A stretch of 64,000 nt of DNA. Source: Pelagicoccus mobilis. Lineage in GTDB: Bacteria > Verrucomicrobiota > Verrucomicrobiia > Opitutales > Opitutaceae. Under the pieces are notes generated by a model. It made no database searches. It was given only the letters and a program-made list of their open reading frames with translations, and was not told the origin of the DNA. The stretch spans positions 80,911 to 144,910 of the forward strand of contig NZ_JAENIL010000010.1 of NCBI RefSeq assembly GCF_016595505.1, written 5' to 3'. Position 1 is the stretch's first letter. The number at the start of each line of letters is the position of its first letter. Below are positions 54,614 through 63,787 of the stretch, piece by piece. The position numbers and the translations under genes were made by a program.

Positions 54614-56137
54614 ATGCCAAATTCCGGTCCTCGAGAACCGTACAACCTCACCCCAGACAATGACCCCACGGTCAGCCTAACCAAGCGCACCATCAATGGA
54701 TCATTGGTAAACATTACGGGGCAAGGCTTTAAGCTACTGATACAGACAACTTGTACCGTAATTCTCGCGCGGCTAGTAACCCCAGCAGAATACGGTCAGT
54801 TTGCGATGGTTGCATCGTTGCTCAGTATAGTCATTGTCATCAAGGATATGGGCCTCTCGATGGCAACAATACAAAGGCCGGAAATCACTCATCAACAGAT
54901 ATCGAATCTTTTCTGGCTAAACACAAGTGCAGGACTTCTGGCAATGACCCTGATAATGTGCGCAACACCAGCAATAGCCCTTTTTTATGGCCGAAATGAT
55001 CTGCAGGGTCTCGTAATCGGCTTCGCTATTCTAACTCCAATCTCGTGCATTGGCGCACAGCACCTTGCGATCCTAAAGAGGAAAATGAACTTTTTTAGAA
55101 TCGCTGTCATCGAATTAATGAGCATCACAATTGGATGCACTGCTGGGATAATAGCAGCCCACCGCGGATACGGCCCCTTCGCCCTGCTAGTAATGGCTAC
55201 TTCTACCGCCATCGCAAACACCGCTTTTCTCTGGCTCGGTTGCAAATGGCGACCTTCCCTGCCACAAAGAAAACAAGGAACCCGAGACCTCGTCACTTTC
55301 GGAGGCCAGCTGACATTCAGCAGCCTCATAGGGTACGGAGCCAGAAATCTAGACAGCGTCCTGCTTGGATACTTCAAAGGGGCTACCGAGGTCGGTCTGT
55401 ACAATCGAGCCCAACACCTCATTGCAAAACCGCTGAGCCAGGTCATGAACCCGATTATGAGTGCAGTTCTCCCCGCCTTCGCACGAAAATCCGACGACTC
55501 CAAGGCACTCGAAGCAGCCGTAACAAAAGCCCTATCGACCCTAGCACTGTCCGGCAGTATCATCGCTACCATATGCATAACAGCATCGGAAGAGCTCGTT
55601 TCGATCATGCTTGGCAGCGACTGGCTTCCTGCCGCCCCCATAATATCTATACTGGCTTTCTTTGGCATTATAGAGCCATGTTTCTCCCTCCTTTGGAACC
55701 TAATGGCCGCAACAGGTAACAGCAAAAAACTTATATACTGGCAGATTTTCAGCAGCCTTATTATTGTAGTTGGCATCACCTCTGGACTCCCATGGGGAGC
55801 AACTGGCGTGGCAGCCGGATTCGCCATATCCAGCTTACTCATAAGAGCACCTGCTATGATGATATATTGCTCAAAAACTGTAAATATATCTACAAGAAAA
55901 ACAGTACATTCAGTAACCCCTTATGTCTTAGCAAGTTTAACTGCAGTAATCTTTACTTTCCTTACCACAAGGTCATTACCCATCGAGAACATCGTGCTAA
56001 CGGCAATCGCCAAGTCCTCAATCGCTACGGCCTTCTACGCGTGTGTTGTTTTTTTGTTCAAAAGTTCGCGAACTTTCACAATCGACACACTTCGAAGTGC
56101 AGTGTCCATAGCAAAATCGAAACTAAAAAGGAAGTAA
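54614..56137 (+). CDS. Wzx/WzxC-type polysaccharide flippase
   Basis: 507 residues from ATG 54614; 14 hydrophobic helices expected. Typical opening: ARLVTPAEYGQFAMVASLL and VIKDMGLSMATIQRPEI. It moves lipid-linked repeat units across the inner membrane. The start overlaps nothing and lies 11 bp after the pyruvyltransferase stop. A second flippase is on the opposite strand at 59459-60895. Confidence 0.88.
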   Translation: MPNSGPREPYNLTPDNDPTVSLTKRTINGSLVNITGQGFKLLIQTTCTVILARLVTPAEYGQFAMVASLLSIVIVIKDMGLSMATIQRPEITHQQISNLFWLNTSAGLLAMTLIMCATPAIALFYGRNDLQGLVIGFAILTPISCIGAQHLAILKRKMNFFRIAVIELMSITIGCTAGIIAAHRGYGPFALLVMATSTAIANTAFLWLGCKWRPSLPQRKQGTRDLVTFGGQLTFSSLIGYGARNLDSVLLGYFKGATEVGLYNRAQHLIAKPLSQVMNPIMSAVLPAFARKSDDSKALEAAVTKALSTLALSGSIIATICITASEELVSIMLGSDWLPAAPIISILAFFGIIEPCFSLLWNLMAATGNSKKLIYWQIFSSLIIVVGITSGLPWGATGVAAGFAISSLLIRAPAMMIYCSKTVNISTRKTVHSVTPYVLASLTAVIFTFLTTRSLPIENIVLTAIAKSSIATAFYACVVFLFKSSRTFTIDTLRSAVSIAKSKLKRK

Positions 56138-56213
56138 GGGACACCGAAAATAGGCAGAGAATGAGTCTCCTGCATATCATATGTATATATCTTACCTCAA
56201 CAAAAGCGGTCAT

Positions 56214-56230
56214 AATGTTCAACGAACATT
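56214..56230. promoter_or_regulatory. Perfect inverted repeat AATGTTC-AAC-GAACATT
   Basis: In the 200-bp gap between wzx and wbqC; operator-like, 108 bp before the WbqC start. Regulator unknown. Confidence 0.35.
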
Positions 56231-56337
56231 GAAATTCGCAATTAAACCTCAATAAGCTAAGAAATATTTATCCCCATTAATCGTCCTGGCGCCCGACATT
56301 AGAGCCCCCCCAAAAAAAAACATCCTACCCGTCCAGC

Positions 56338-57060
56338 ATGCCCCTCGCAATCCAACAGCCGTTCTTTTTCCCCTATCTTGACTACTATTCATTAATCCAC
56401 GCCTCCTCGGAGTGGATATCTTTCGACACACCTCAGTATGTTCGTAAATCTTGGTACAACAGGAATCGAGTCCTGAAACCAGACGGAACACCACAGTGGA
56501 TCACCGTTCCCGTTCAGAAACATTCCCAAAGCACCCCTTTTAACGAAATAAAAGTCGCTTCTGGACACGACTTGAAAGAGGAGCTGCTCAGAAAACTCTG
56601 GCACTACCGCAAAGTCGCGAAAAATTACGACGAAACAATTTCTCTAGCCGCCCGTGCATTTAGTTGCCCGCACCCCAAACTAACCAGCCTCAACGAACAT
56701 ATCCTAGCCACAATCTGCGATTACCTCGAAATCCCATTCAACCCAGTACGTTTTTCCAACTTCGAAAAGAAGCCACCCCTAAACACTGCGGCAAACATGT
56801 GGGCCGTAGAGATTTGCAACCAAATCGGAGCGAGATCGTACGTCGCCTCCAGCAACTCCATCGGCTTCCTCGATCCAAACGAATTCGCCAAGAGAGGCAT
56901 TCAATTGGTATTTCTTAGACCATCAGCCAGGACATACCAACAGGGGCCCTTTGATTTCGAGGCGAAACTCTCGATACTCGATGTCCTAATGTTTAATTCA
57001 CGAGCTGATTGCATGAAGCTGGTTAGCGACTACAAGCTCGTCAGGAGCCAAGGCATCTAG
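56338..57060 (+). CDS. WbqC-family protein
   Basis: 240 residues. Family pattern: LAIQQPFFFPYLDYYSLIHA, FDTPQYVRKSWYNRNRVL, WITVPVQKHSQSTPFNEIKV and SNSIGFLDPNEFAKRGIQL. WbqC proteins occur in O-antigen loci and are suspected to act in amino-sugar modification. A C7A9 tract lies 18 bp before the ATG. Confidence 0.88.
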   Translation: MPLAIQQPFFFPYLDYYSLIHASSEWISFDTPQYVRKSWYNRNRVLKPDGTPQWITVPVQKHSQSTPFNEIKVASGHDLKEELLRKLWHYRKVAKNYDETISLAARAFSCPHPKLTSLNEHILATICDYLEIPFNPVRFSNFEKKPPLNTAANMWAVEICNQIGARSYVASSNSIGFLDPNEFAKRGIQLVFLRPSARTYQQGPFDFEAKLSILDVLMFNSRADCMKLVSDYKLVRSQGI

Positions 57061-57168
57061 GAAAAACTAAGCCTAATAACAAACTCGCCGTATGTGCACA
57101 CCCCTGAAGAAACAGGAGCAAGTAGCGGCAGCTAGCGTAGCGCAACGCCAGAGTACACAATATTCCAA

Positions 57169-58368
57169 ATGAAAACAGTACTCATACTAGGAGGAACCAT
57201 GTACCAAGTACCCGTTATCGAGTACTGCAAACAAAAAGGATACCGGGCTGTGACCTGCGACTACATCCCTAGCAATCCAGGACACAAATACTCGGACGAG
57301 TACCACAACGTTAGTACAACCGATATTGAAGGAGTTCTTAGCCTAGCGAAAGTGATACAGGCCGACGCAATTGTTGCCTACGCATCAGACCCTGCGGCAA
57401 TTACCGCTGCACGTGTTGCACAAGGTTTGAAACTCCCCGGAAACTCTATCGAAAGCGTTGAGATACTATCAAACAAATCAAAGTTCAGGCAATTCCTGGA
57501 GAAGAACAGATTTAGAACTCCGAAAACAGTTACCATAAAAACCCTTCAAACAATAGAAAAAGACGTTCAAAAACTATCCTACCCATTAATTATAAAACCC
57601 GTTGACTCATCCGGAAGCAAAGGCGTTATCAAAATCGACTCGCCCGATAAACTATCCGAGTCATTCGACCAATCGATACGTTTTTCTAGATCCGGCAGCG
57701 TAATCATCGAGGAGTTCATTGATAAAATAGGGCCTATCTTAGGCGGCGAAGTCTTTATTGAAAACGGCAAACGCCTAGCCTCTTTCCTCGGCGACCAACT
57801 ATGCGACGCCCAGCTAGCTCCTTACACTCCCTGTGGAATGATTTTTCCCACTAGACGGCCACCGGAAATCCAGCTCAAGGTTCTGAATACAGTAGAGACT
57901 ATTGTGAACAAGCTTGGTTTTTCATCCGGCGGCGTGAACATCGAATTCTTGATAGACCAAAAAGGTGAACCAATCGTCATCGAAATCGGCCCACGCACCG
58001 GAGGCAATCTATTGCCTGAATTAGCGACGATTGGCACAGGATTTGACTTTGCCGGAAATAGCGTCGAAACCGCACTCGGAAACAAGCCTGCCCCCCTCAA
58101 ACTAAACATACGAGACCAGAACCTTGCATACTACGCCGTGCATACGAATGACGCAGGCATCTTAAAGGAAGTAACTTTTAGCGATAAACTATCCAGACAC
58201 ATATCAAACTATATACAGCTAAAAAAAAGAGGCGACCAAGTCGAACCGTTCCGATCAGCAAATCATTCCCTCGGAATTTTACTACTGAAATTCGACAGCC
58301 CACAGGACTCACATTCAATAATGTCCATCATTGATAAGCACATCAACGTCCAACTCGAAATCAGATAG
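57169..58368 (+). CDS. ATP-grasp ligase
   Basis: 399 residues. N-terminal Rossmann-like pre-ATP-grasp part (VLILGGTMYQVPVIEYCKQK), then ATP-grasp: YPLIIKPVDSSGSKGVIKI (ATP-binding Lys), IIEEFI, and FLIDQKGEPIVIEIGPRTGG with metal-binding Glu and Asn nearby. Joins a carboxylate to an amine or similar; in this setting it may attach an amino acid to a sugar acid of the glycan. Confidence 0.82.
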   Translation: MKTVLILGGTMYQVPVIEYCKQKGYRAVTCDYIPSNPGHKYSDEYHNVSTTDIEGVLSLAKVIQADAIVAYASDPAAITAARVAQGLKLPGNSIESVEILSNKSKFRQFLEKNRFRTPKTVTIKTLQTIEKDVQKLSYPLIIKPVDSSGSKGVIKIDSPDKLSESFDQSIRFSRSGSVIIEEFIDKIGPILGGEVFIENGKRLASFLGDQLCDAQLAPYTPCGMIFPTRRPPEIQLKVLNTVETIVNKLGFSSGGVNIEFLIDQKGEPIVIEIGPRTGGNLLPELATIGTGFDFAGNSVETALGNKPAPLKLNIRDQNLAYYAVHTNDAGILKEVTFSDKLSRHISNYIQLKKRGDQVEPFRSANHSLGILLLKFDSPQDSHSIMSIIDKHINVQLEIR

Positions 58369-58419
58369 CCCGACAAATAAATACTATAGCTATTCGATTC
58401 ATTCCTCCCATCCATCAGC

Positions 58420-59421
58420 ATGCACCCCCCCCAAAAAAAAGCTCCTCTTGTGAGCGTAATGACCCTTGCCTACAATCACGAAGAAACAATCGAACGAACG
58501 ATAGTTTCAGTCCTAGACCAGCAAACAAATTACCCATACGAACTCGTAATCGGGGAAGATTGTTCAACTGACAAAACGAAAGAAATAGTAAGGAGCTACC
58601 AAGAGTTGCACCCTGACACAATTAGAGTCGTCCAGTCCGATAAGAACGTAGGTGCAAAAAAAAACAGTGCTCGGACCCTAGCGGCACTGCGAGGTAAATA
58701 CCTAGCCCTATGCGAAGGAGATGATTTCTGGCACGACCCCCGAAAGCTGCAGAAACAAACAGAATTCCTAGAAGCGAACCCCGAATACGTGCTAACGTGC
58801 TCTGACTATAATGAGTACTATATCCATTCCAAAAAAACGGTCAAAAGCTATTTAAAAAACCGGCTAAACTCCTCTATTAAAGAAGATCAGTCTATTTCAG
58901 AAATACTAAGCGGCCAGAATCAGATACTTACCTGCACTACACTTTCGCGACTAGATTTGGTACGTCAAATTAGAAGTGAAGACCCATTCTTGCACACGAG
59001 CGGCCATTTCAAAATGGGCGACACCCAGCTTTGGGCCGAACTTTCACTTAAGGGAAAGATACACTTCTCAAAAGAGTCGCTCGCCACTCGAACAATGAAT
59101 CACGAATCTGCGACCCGCAGCAAAGACGAGCGTAAGGTTCTTCAGTTTTGGATCTCGAACCTTGAGATGGTTCAATACTTATCCGAAAAATATAATATAC
59201 TAAAAGATCGCAGAGAGCTTCTTTCGTATTCCAAAGCTCACAAAGAACTCAAGTTAGCGATCCTTGAAGATGACTACGTCAGAGGTCTAGAAATCGCCCA
59301 CAAACTAGAGAACAAAAGACACTCTGACCGAATTCTCATAGCTGCAATGCATCGCCCCCTCATTAGAAAGCTTACCAAGCTAATTTTAAGGCTAAAACAC
59401 TACTATCGATCCAGAAGCTAA
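58420..59421 (+). CDS. Family 2 glycosyltransferase with C8A8 tract at its start
   Basis: 333 residues. GT2 motifs VSVMTLAYNHEETIERTIVS, ELVIGEDCSTDKTKEIV, ALCEGDDFWHDPRKLQ. Codons 2-7 read through eight C then eight A (58425-58440). A one-base slip would put the gene out of frame, so expression could be phase-variable. Confidence 0.87.
   Translation: MHPPQKKAPLVSVMTLAYNHEETIERTIVSVLDQQTNYPYELVIGEDCSTDKTKEIVRSYQELHPDTIRVVQSDKNVGAKKNSARTLAALRGKYLALCEGDDFWHDPRKLQKQTEFLEANPEYVLTCSDYNEYYIHSKKTVKSYLKNRLNSSIKEDQSISEILSGQNQILTCTTLSRLDLVRQIRSEDPFLHTSGHFKMGDTQLWAELSLKGKIHFSKESLATRTMNHESATRSKDERKVLQFWISNLEMVQYLSEKYNILKDRRELLSYSKAHKELKLAILEDDYVRGLEIAHKLENKRHSDRILIAAMHRPLIRKLTKLILRLKHYYRSRS
58425..58440 (+). 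repeat. C8A8 homopolymer tract within codons 2-7 of the GT2 gene
   Basis: Eight C followed by eight A directly after the ATG and first base pair of codon 2. Similar C7A9 (56305-56320) and C7A8 (16333-16347) tracts occur in non-coding DNA. Confidence 0.9.
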
Positions 59422-59458
59422 GACCGAGCAGAAGCATTCCCCCGCCCCCTGCCCTGAC

Positions 59459-60895
59459 TTAGCGACAGCTAGATAAAAGCTCCACAAAAGCCTTCAATCG
59501 CAAAGCTGCAGCCAAGCCAATATAGATAGTACCTCCCGCGGCAACCAGAACAGGAACGGTGATAACATGATCGATGTCGAGCTGGCCTTTCAAAAGGACG
59601 AGAGATAATCCCATTATCAAAGAAACAAGACCAGAAGGCAACGTCTCAGCAAACTGGACACTCAGCGAATACCCCAGCAACGTTTTCGCATAATGAGCGT
59701 TTACGAAGAGCGACAAAACAGAAACAGAAATCTGCCCCCAGATGATCGCCTCAATCCCAAACATCCAGGTGATAGACAAAGCCAGGGCCGATAACACTTT
59801 CTTGGCTATTTCTATCCTCAAGAAAAGATCCGAGCGTCCCAGAGCCTTGAGCACATTCAAATTTACCAAATGAAAGGGGTAAAGCGCTCCCGCTAGACAG
59901 AAGAGCTGCAGAAATATGACCATCCCACCCCATTTCTCAGTTAACAGCAAAACAACCAAAGGCTCGGCAACGACGATCAGCCCTATCGTCATCGGAAACG
60001 AAACAAAGCACAAAGACCTGAGCGCCCCTCCCACGCTTTCCCTCAGGGCCTCGACATCATCCTGCAACCTCGAATGCAACGGAAACATTACCCGAATAGC
60101 AACCCTCGAAAGAACTTGCGATGGAAGCTCATACATTGCCTTCGCCCTGAAATACAACCCCAAGCTGTCCAATCCAAAAAGTCGCCCCACGACCAATCCG
60201 TAAGCATTTTCAAAAATTGAGTTCAACCCGCCGGCAAACAACATGTGCCCACTATACCGCATGTATCCCTTGACCGCTTTCAACCTTACTTCACCCCGCA
60301 GAAAACGTCCTCGGTCGGGACACAAAGCCACTACCATCAAGGTCCTAATTCCCGTTCCAGCAACTTGTTGCCACACCAAGGCCCAAACTCCATATCCGCA
60401 AAATGCAAGCGCCAAACCCAAGCCCCCGGAGAGCAGCACGGCAAGAAGCGAGGCTACAGCAAGAGGACGAAAAGACAACTCTCGCTCCATTAACGCTGCG
60501 GGGACAAAACTCACCGAGCTGAGAAAAACAACAAAAGCCATCCAAGGAGTCATCTCCCTAAGTTCAGGAGCTTGATAAAGACTCGCCACCAAAGGTGAGC
60601 AAAGACACAATAACAGCGACAAAGCTACTCCAAACAGGAGGTTAACGAAAAATAGAGCACGAATTTCCTCAGCTCTGGGATTCTGCTTCTGTACAAGAGC
60701 CGAGCCAACTCCAGATTCAGCGAGCATGGTTGCGGTACTCACAAAAATAGTGACAGCTCCTATCAAACCAAACTGTTCAGGTAGCAACAGCCGTGCTAGC
60801 AATACATTGAGAACAAATCGAGCGGCTCGTGTACCAGCACTATCAACGAAGCTCCAAAAGACCCCCGCAGTAGCAGACTTACTGAGCGTGCTCAT
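59459..60895 (-). CDS. Second polysaccharide flippase (WzxC-like)
   Basis: 478 residues, about 13 hydrophobic helices. Typical start GVFWSFVDSAGTRAARFVLN, ARLLLPEQFGLIGAVTIFV, AESGVGSALVQKQNP. GC-richer than the plus-strand flippase, so probably part of an older locus. Lies 37 bp downstream of the DegT gene on the minus strand. Confidence 0.88.
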   Translation of the reverse strand: MSTLSKSATAGVFWSFVDSAGTRAARFVLNVLLARLLLPEQFGLIGAVTIFVSTATMLAESGVGSALVQKQNPRAEEIRALFFVNLLFGVALSLLLCLCSPLVASLYQAPELREMTPWMAFVVFLSSVSFVPAALMERELSFRPLAVASLLAVLLSGGLGLALAFCGYGVWALVWQQVAGTGIRTLMVVALCPDRGRFLRGEVRLKAVKGYMRYSGHMLFAGGLNSIFENAYGLVVGRLFGLDSLGLYFRAKAMYELPSQVLSRVAIRVMFPLHSRLQDDVEALRESVGGALRSLCFVSFPMTIGLIVVAEPLVVLLLTEKWGGMVIFLQLFCLAGALYPFHLVNLNVLKALGRSDLFLRIEIAKKVLSALALSITWMFGIEAIIWGQISVSVLSLFVNAHYAKTLLGYSLSVQFAETLPSGLVSLIMGLSLVLLKGQLDIDHVITVPVLVAAGGTIYIGLAAALRLKAFVELLSSCR

Positions 60896-60932
60896 TCAAG
60901 TTATTGCTTCTTTCGGAGCTCAGAAGCGAGAC

Positions 60933-62063
60933 TCAAGAGTGCAACTCCTTGAAAAAGTGCTCCACATATCGCCAAACGAGTTCCGCATCAGAGATGGCCA
61001 TACCTGCAGACAAAGGCAAGCAAAGCACCCGCTCCGCCACCGAACTCGCAATCGGGCAGTCAAAAGTCGATCCAGCAAGAAATGAGAGCTGATCGAGACT
61101 CGGATAAAAATAGCGCCTCGCATTTACTCCACGCTCCGTCAAATACTGAACACAAGCCACTAGAACCTCCTCAGATCCAAACAAAATTGGAAAGTAAGCC
61201 CAGTTCGGCTCCGTGCCCACTCGCCACTCCAACCTGTTCAAGGGCAAATCCGAGTTAGCAAGACAAGCCGCATAAACACTCCATATCTCCCGCCTGGTCG
61301 ATATGAGCTCGTTGATATGTTCAAACATACACACTCCCATCGCTGCATGCAATTCGCTCATCTTGGCATTGATTCCCACTCCATGAAAAGCGTTTGGCCC
61401 ATTGTGCCCAAAGCGCCTCATCCATTCTATACGTTCATCAACCTTGGGATCCCTCGCCAATACAAATCCCCCCTCGACTGTGTGAAACACTTTCGTGGCA
61501 TGGGTACTAACCATACTGGCATCGCCCCATTCTAGCAAACTCCTCCCCTTGTAGTTTACCCCAAACGCGTGGGCTGCATCGTAGATCACGGGAATCGAGT
61601 GGCGGGCAGCGATACGCTCTATTGCCTCAACATCACAGGCATTGCCATAAACATGAGTCGCGAGTATCGCCTCGGTACGAGAATCAATGGAAGCTTCCAC
61701 AGCTTCGGGATCAATTGTCAAACTGCTCGACTCAATGTCCGCAAACTTAAGACGCAAACCATCCCAACGAGCACTAGAGGAGGTAGCAATATAAGTGAAA
61801 GGAGTTGTGACCACATCACCCTTGATACCCATCGCCTTGAAAATCAGTTGGAGACCTAGAGTACCATTCGAAACACAACGAATGGGATACGACACCCCAT
61901 GAAACTCCTGAAGCCTTAACTCCAACCCCTTAACAAGAGGGCCACCATTAGTGATATGACTTCGATCCCAAATCTCTCGCAGGTACCTCATATACTCCTC
62001 GACTGGAGGGAGGTAAGGTTTGTTTACGACAAACTGAAAAGCTGCTGGCTCAAGATCTTGCAT
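60933..62063 (-). CDS. DegT/DnrJ/EryC1-family PLP aminotransferase
   Basis: 376 residues. PLP enzyme that transaminates a keto-sugar nucleotide. Landmarks: VSNGTLGLQLIFKAMGIKG, TPFTYIATSSSARW, HVYGNACDVEAIERIA, YDAAHAFGV (PLP-binding Asp), and the Schiff-base Lys in STHATKVFHTVEGG. Makes an amino sugar for the repeat unit; forms a minus-strand pair with the second flippase. Confidence 0.9.
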   Translation of the reverse strand: MQDLEPAAFQFVVNKPYLPPVEEYMRYLREIWDRSHITNGGPLVKGLELRLQEFHGVSYPIRCVSNGTLGLQLIFKAMGIKGDVVTTPFTYIATSSSARWDGLRLKFADIESSSLTIDPEAVEASIDSRTEAILATHVYGNACDVEAIERIAARHSIPVIYDAAHAFGVNYKGRSLLEWGDASMVSTHATKVFHTVEGGFVLARDPKVDERIEWMRRFGHNGPNAFHGVGINAKMSELHAAMGVCMFEHINELISTRREIWSVYAACLANSDLPLNRLEWRVGTEPNWAYFPILFGSEEVLVACVQYLTERGVNARRYFYPSLDQLSFLAGSTFDCPIASSVAERVLCLPLSAGMAISDAELVWRYVEHFFKELHS

Positions 62064-62177
62064 TGGATTCTAACTCTAATGATGCCTAATCGGCCTATTC
62101 ATTAAAAGCTGAAGCTTTGACGAATCCATGCAATACAAACAATCAGATCAATTTGAGCTCGTAATCTAAACAGCAAA

Positions 62178-62205
62178 AAGCGAGCAGCTCGAGAGCGGCT
62201 CGCTT
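62178..62205 (-). terminator. Terminator of the VPDSG-CTERM gene
   Basis: Arms AAGCGAGC and GCTCGCTT; on the minus strand followed by TTT. Confidence 0.75.
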
Positions 62206-62228
62206 CGAAATTCTAAAGAGACCTATGA

Positions 62229-62870
62229 CTATCGGCGACGACGAGCTACCGCGAGTCCTGCAAGTCCTAGACCGAGAAGAGCAAGCGTTGTGCCGGAATC
62301 CGGAACGTAAATGATCTGATTCTGTACGTTATTTCCATTTTCGTCTGTCAAAACCAAAACCTTAACAGCCGCACCAGAGTAGTCGTCCAAGTATCCCGCC
62401 ACATCATCAACCATATCCACGAAGATGTTGAATCCGAGAGCGTCCTTTCCTGGAGCACCGAATGCGCCTTGTCCTTCGAGATGCCAGATTGCCAATTGCA
62501 ACATACCTGCAAGGTTATCATTGGCAATGTCGGTTGGATCAAACAGCGAACCGAATACAAACTTAGTGTATAGTATCGCAGTCCCCTTCGAAATAGCATT
62601 ATTCGAATTGGCTGTCAGGCCGCCAGTCTTGTCCTGGATGGAGTAATCATAAGTTCCTGGTAGGCTGATATCCACACCGTACTGAAGGCAGAACGTGTAG
62701 AATGAATCGCCACCGACTGGATTGGCCTCAAAAATACCGCCACCAGGGAACAGATCCCCATCGAGGTCAGTATCTAGTAATTCAACTTCACCGTTGTAAG
62801 AGAGAGCGTTTGCCAGAGACGCGACACCAAGGGCAGCAACCGCGAAGAGTGTTTTGAGTGTATTTTTCAT
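62229..62870 (-). CDS. VPDSG-CTERM (PEP-CTERM-type) exosortase substrate
   Basis: 213 residues. Signal peptide 1-22 (LFAVAALGVASLANA). The mature part is acidic, Gly/Asp-rich and beta-type. The C-terminus is the sorting signal: VPDSGTTLALLGLGLAGLAV followed by ARRRR, that is VPDSG motif, membrane helix, Arg cluster. Exosortase would cleave at this motif and anchor or release the protein into the EPS matrix. No exosortase gene in the window. Confidence 0.92.
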   Translation of the reverse strand: MKNTLKTLFAVAALGVASLANALSYNGEVELLDTDLDGDLFPGGGIFEANPVGGDSFYTFCLQYGVDISLPGTYDYSIQDKTGGLTANSNNAISKGTAILYTKFVFGSLFDPTDIANDNLAGMLQLAIWHLEGQGAFGAPGKDALGFNIFVDMVDDVAGYLDDYSGAAVKVLVLTDENGNNVQNQIIYVPDSGTTLALLGLGLAGLAVARRRR

Positions 62871-62923
62871 GATTAAGTTTGTTTGAGAATGGATTAGAAA
62901 TTCTGCGTTTGGATCTGTGACAA

Positions 62924-62939
62924 TGCAACAGCCGCGCCA
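62924..62939 (-). promoter_or_regulatory. Sigma-54-type promoter of the VPDSG-CTERM gene
   Basis: On the minus strand TGGCGCG-GCTG-TTGCA, one mismatch from the -24/-12 consensus TGGCACG-N4-TTGCW and with exact spacing. It is 54 bp before the ATG. PEP-CTERM systems elsewhere are linked to RpoN and PrsK/PrsR. Confidence 0.65.
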
Positions 62940-63484
62940 AGACAGGCAAAAGGAGAGTTATTACCGACTACTAACCACCGTTTATAGACTGATATAGAGT
63001 TACTTACGAACTTCTTAATTAATTTCTTTTTTCTCTTTCAGAAATTCCAATCCACTAGACCTGTAGGGTTTTCTTACAAATCCGCGGAGGGAGATTACCA
63101 ATTGCCGTTTATCCATTACTGATCAGTGACTTATGAAGTTTTACAGGATTTTGTAAGATTATTTAACACCCTGCAAAACATAGCTCTGCGATGTTAACCT
63201 AGAAACGTTAACTACTGATTGATAAAGACTTAAGATGCATATTAACTCACACATTGAGAACGAGAGGATCACATCAGCCCGAATGGGCCAGAATAGAGAC
63301 CGGACGATCCGAGGGATACAAATATACTCCCAACCTAAAATCCTGTCGAACTGCAGGGGCAAAAACATCAAGCACCTCGCTTCCGTCTTCGCGTGGAGCT
63401 ACGACGTGACAAGTCCGTCTTCGCAAAACGCTGTGCCGTGACAAGTCCGTCTTCGCAGAACGCTACGACGTGACAAGCCGCTCG

Positions 63485-63512
63485 GATCGGTAATCAGTAA
63501 TCGAGGATTCGC
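63485..63512 (+). repeat. Heptamer array, degenerate
   Basis: GATCGGT, AATCAGT, AATCGAG, GATTCGC. Confidence 0.65.
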
Positions 63513-63548
63513 CAACTCGACAAAGTTGGCTTCCACAACACGATCAAG

Positions 63549-63575
63549 CTTCGCGACCTTGGCTTACTTAGCGGT
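63549..63575 (+). repeat. Period-9 array, three units
   Basis: CTTCGCGAC, CTTGGCTTA, CTTAGCGGT, then TAAAAAAC. Confidence 0.7.
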
Positions 63576-63598
63576 TAAAAAACACCTCGAATCCGCTC

Positions 63599-63626
63599 AA
63601 TCGGTAATCGGTGATCCGCAATCGGT
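63599..63626 (+). repeat. Heptamer array, four units
   Basis: AATCGGT, AATCGGT, GATCCGC, AATCGGT, then AGTCAGCC. Confidence 0.7.
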
Positions 63627-63787
63627 AGTCAGCCATCATCCACAACCTACCATCGTTTTCAGTGACACCTGCATGGGCGGAACGCCCATCCTGACAACAA
63701 ACAATTCGAAATGGGGCAGGTTGGCTTCGCATCAGGTATTCTTCTGCCCAACCCCAAATCTGAGTAAGTTTAGCGGTTAAGAAAAAA

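Noticed and set aside
63235..63780. Short open frames at the right end
   Set aside because: They run through heptamer, period-9 and other repeat words and have no ribosome-binding site.
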